From NCBI GenBank assembly GCA_964349835.1, contig CAYGID010000006.1, positions 1-64,000 on the forward strand: a DNA stretch of 64,000 bases. The letters are read 5' to 3'. The position numbers and the translations under genes are program-made. How positions within the stretch are numbered: the first letter of the stretch is position 1; each line of letters starts with the position of its first letter. The notes below the pieces were generated by a model, which was given only the letters and a program-made list of their open reading frames with translations, was not told where the DNA came from and ran no database searches. The DNA comes from JAQVSH01 sp964349835. GTDB lineage: Bacteria > Bacteroidota > Bacteroidia > Bacteroidales > UBA4181. Of the stretch, positions 61,982-64,000 are shown one piece after another.

Positions 61982-63052
61982 ATGAAAGAGTACGCACAAA
62001 CCGCCGTAGAATACCTGAAACAACTCATTGCCATCCCGTCGGTAAGCCGCGAAGAGGATAAGAGTGCCGATTTGCTCGGCGATATACTGGAAAAGAGCGG
62101 GCATAAGGTGAGTCGGAAAGGAAATAATATTTGGGTGTCGCACATCATTGATCGCTCGCTCCCCACTATCCTGCTCAATTCACACCACGATACGGTGAAA
62201 CCCACCTCCTCGTGGAGCCGCGATCCCTTTTCGCCGGTGGTCGAAGAGAACCGCCTGTACGGACTGGGCAGCAACGATGCGGGTGCATCGCTCGTTTCGC
62301 TGTTGATGGTCTTTCTCCATTTCGAAAAGGTTTCGAACCCCAAATTCAACCTCATCTACGCAGCCACCGCCGAGGAGGAGGTTACCGGTAAGGGCGGGAT
62401 CTCGCTCATCATGGATGAGTTGCCTCCTCTCGATTTGGCCATTGTGGGCGAACCCACCCGGATGCGGATGGCCATTGCCGAAAAGGGGCTGATGGTACTC
62501 GACGGCATCACCCGGGGCCAGAGCGGACACGCAGCCAGAGAGGAGGGGGTCAACGCACTCTATCTGGCGCTCGAAGATATTGCCTGGTTCAGGTCGTTCA
62601 GATTTCCGCACGAATCCGAACTGTTGGGCCCTGTCAAGATGTCGGTAACTGTGATCCAGTCGGGTTACCAGCACAACATTGTGCCCGACACCTGCAGCTA
62701 TGTGGTAGATGTGCGAACCAACGAGTTCTATAAAAACAGTGAGGCGCTTGCAATCATCCAATCGGGCATGAAACATTCTCAGATTACGCCCCGCTCCACC
62801 CACATCAACTCTTCACGCATTGAGGTGGGTCACCCTGTGGTGCAAAAAGCGCTCTCCATGGGAATCGAAATCTTCGGATCGCCCACCACCTCCGACCAGG
62901 CCCGGATTCCCTACACCTCGCTAAAAATGGGTCCCGGCGATTCGGCCCGTTCGCACACGGCCGATGAGTATATCTGTCTGAACGAAATTGAGGAGGGGAT
63001 TACAGGTTACATTGCACTACTCAACGATCTGGATATCAGAATCGCACGCTAA
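61982..63052 (+). CDS. M20 family metallopeptidase, probable N-acetylornithine/citrulline deacetylase
   Basis: This 356-residue protein of the ArgE/DapE-type M20 family has zinc ligand HHDTVKP (about residues 60-66), GSNDAGASLVSL with the bridging aspartate, and catalytic glutamates in AATAEEEVTG. A dimerisation domain lies at about 175-285. Resemblance to Bacteroides ArgE-like enzymes suggests arginine synthesis, but no other arg gene is near, so peptidase or dipeptidase use cannot be excluded. Its 3' end overlaps ruvC by 4 bases. Confidence 0.8.
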   Translation: MKEYAQTAVEYLKQLIAIPSVSREEDKSADLLGDILEKSGHKVSRKGNNIWVSHIIDRSLPTILLNSHHDTVKPTSSWSRDPFSPVVEENRLYGLGSNDAGASLVSLLMVFLHFEKVSNPKFNLIYAATAEEEVTGKGGISLIMDELPPLDLAIVGEPTRMRMAIAEKGLMVLDGITRGQSGHAAREEGVNALYLALEDIAWFRSFRFPHESELLGPVKMSVTVIQSGYQHNIVPDTCSYVVDVRTNEFYKNSEALAIIQSGMKHSQITPRSTHINSSRIEVGHPVVQKALSMGIEIFGSPTTSDQARIPYTSLKMGPGDSARSHTADEYICLNEIEEGITGYIALLNDLDIRIAR

Positions 63053-63753
63053 GGTTTGATTCGGCCGGGGTTCTGTTTCACAAATGAACTCCACGAACCG
63101 GCTGGCCCCTTCGAAACCGCCCCCCTTTTGGCAGAGGGCAATCCAGTCTGAGTCTGAGGCGTCACCTGCTGCATCGTTGCTACAGAGCGCTGAAAAGCGT
63201 GGCAAACCGCCGCGGCCAGACCGTCGGTAGCGTCGAGATTTTTGGGAATCTCCTGAAAATGCAACAGTTGTTTCAATACACCGGCCACCTGCTCCTTCGA
63301 GGCAGCGCCTCTTCCGGTAATCGACATCTTAATTTTGCGGGGTGCATACTCAAAAATGGGCATCGACCGGCTCAACGCCGCGGCTATGGCGGCTCCCTGG
63401 GCTCTGCCCAGTTTGAGCATCGACTGCACATTCTTTCCCTGAAACGGCGATTCAATGGCCAGTTCATCGGGGTGATACTCATCGATAAGGGCAAGGGTTC
63501 GGTCGAAAATCTTCTTAATGCGCACGTAATGATCTTCGAAGCGGTTCAACGCCAACTCGCCCATAACAACCAGATCAATTGTATTGCCTTCCTGGCGGAT
63601 AATGCCATATCCCATCACCGTTGTTCCCGGATCGATACCCAGAATTATCTTTTCGGGCACCTTTTTTTTCCGGCTCCCGGCCGATCGGCGCGGCAGTGGG
63701 GCCAAACTCTCTGCATCCTCTTTCACCACGGAATCTCTCTTAAAACGGTGCAA
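63049..63753 (-). CDS. ruvC: Holliday junction resolvase RuvC
   Basis: This 234-residue endonuclease cuts Holliday junctions. The four acidic residues are visible in LGIDPGTTVMGYG (Asp41), AIESPFQGKNVQS and DATDGLAAAVCHA. The N terminus is about 30 residues longer than usual and charged. A GTG at 63660 would give the standard start MPEKIILGIDPG (203 residues), so the true start may be there. The C-terminal extension of about 35 residues after the core is basic. It lies tail-to-tail with the M20 gene. Confidence 0.93.
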   Translation of the reverse strand: MHRFKRDSVVKEDAESLAPLPRRSAGSRKKKVPEKIILGIDPGTTVMGYGIIRQEGNTIDLVVMGELALNRFEDHYVRIKKIFDRTLALIDEYHPDELAIESPFQGKNVQSMLKLGRAQGAAIAAALSRSMPIFEYAPRKIKMSITGRGAASKEQVAGVLKQLLHFQEIPKNLDATDGLAAAVCHAFQRSVATMQQVTPQTQTGLPSAKRGAVSKGPAGSWSSFVKQNPGRIKP

Positions 63754-63866
63754 CGAATATCGCGATTATTACCGAACTTTTATGCACTCCCACCACGAAG
63801 GAGCACACGCCCCATGGCGTTCTCTACAAAATAGTACCGGAGCACAGCAAATCGGGCCAAAAAGGA

Positions 63867-63874
63867 TAACTTTG
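63867..63874 (+). promoter_or_regulatory. -7 element of queF
   Basis: TAACTTTG ends 28 bases before the queF ATG. No -33 element was seen. Confidence 0.45.
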
Positions 63875-63902
63875 TACCATTGAACCTTTAACACAGCCGA
63901 AT

Positions 63903-64000
63903 ATGAGCGCACAAACCGAAAACCTGACGCTGCTGGGCGGTAATACCCAATACACCTACAACTACAATCCTTCTCTGCTGGAGACTTTTCAAAACAAACA
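63903..64000 (+). CDS. queF: NADPH-dependent 7-cyano-7-deazaguanine reductase QueF (5' part only)
   Basis: The first 32 residues are visible before the window ends. They contain LTLLGGNTQYTYNYNPSLLETF, matching the N terminus of Bacteroidota QueF. The complete enzyme reduces preQ0 to preQ1 in queuosine synthesis, the step after QueC. The catalytic cysteine and NADPH motif lie beyond the window. The gene is divergent from ruvC. Confidence 0.85.
   Translation, partial: MSAQTENLTLLGGNTQYTYNYNPSLLETFQNK

Overview
The window looks like the chromosome of an anaerobic, T9SS-bearing member of the Bacteroidota, most likely the order Bacteroidales. The reasons are: the promoters carry the Bacteroidota -7 element TAnnTTTG; the porP/sprF-gldKLMN operon and gldD are present; several gene neighbourhoods are typical of the phylum (purH-mreBCD-mrdA-rodA, lysS-gpsA-pgi, mutY-ssb-gldD, HU-bL38-rng); and there is a superoxide reductase plus many Fe-S proteins. 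The species cannot be named from sequence alone. One 100-N assembly gap (10213-10312) lies inside a tandem heptamer repeat.

Layout. 0-1.8 kb: a YitT-family membrane protein and a lipoprotein. 1.85-7.8 kb: a redox/Fe-S accessory cluster made of a DUF134 regulator, two NifX-like proteins, two MinD-type ATPases with inserted ferredoxin domains, a C_GCAxxG_C_C protein, HdrC- and HdrB-like subunits and a thioredoxin-fold protein. It resembles the orange-protein (orp) clusters of sulfate reducers and is the most interesting accessory block here. 8-10.2 kb: tRNA-Phe, an M16 protease and an O-methyltransferase. 10.2-10.5 kb: repeats and gap. 10.5-17 kb: a MerR/B12-domain regulator, sufBCDS-sufE-DUF59 and tRNA-Cys. 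17-25 kb: an ACP phosphodiesterase, then the leftward purH-mreBCD-mrdA-rodA cell-shape operon. 25-31 kb: an AraC regulator, lysS-gpsA-pgi, then leftward mutY-ssb-gldD-PPTase-thiL (30.3-34.2 kb).

34.4-45 kb: HU, the tiny ribosomal protein gene bL38, rng, dsbD, mdh, yraN, a DUF502 protein, dCMP deaminase, tpx and topA. 44.7-51.7 kb: a ureohydrolase-like protein that has lost its metal ligands, directly upstream of the type IX secretion genes porP/sprF, gldK, gldL, gldM and gldN. 51.8-64 kb: an initiator-type tRNA-Met, superoxide reductase, an M23 peptidase, dxr, rseP, tatA, a DUF4837 lipoprotein, ung, queC, comF, a patatin-Omp85 protein, an M20 deacetylase, ruvC and the 5' end of queF.

Most of the window is core housekeeping (cell-wall elongation, Fe-S assembly, isoprenoid and purine synthesis, DNA repair, queuosine synthesis) together with the T9SS motor and core. 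No transposon, prophage, CRISPR array or rRNA gene was seen. Start codons were moved from the longest open frame to the internal ATG wherever a TAnnTTTG promoter or a family-typical N terminus supports it.
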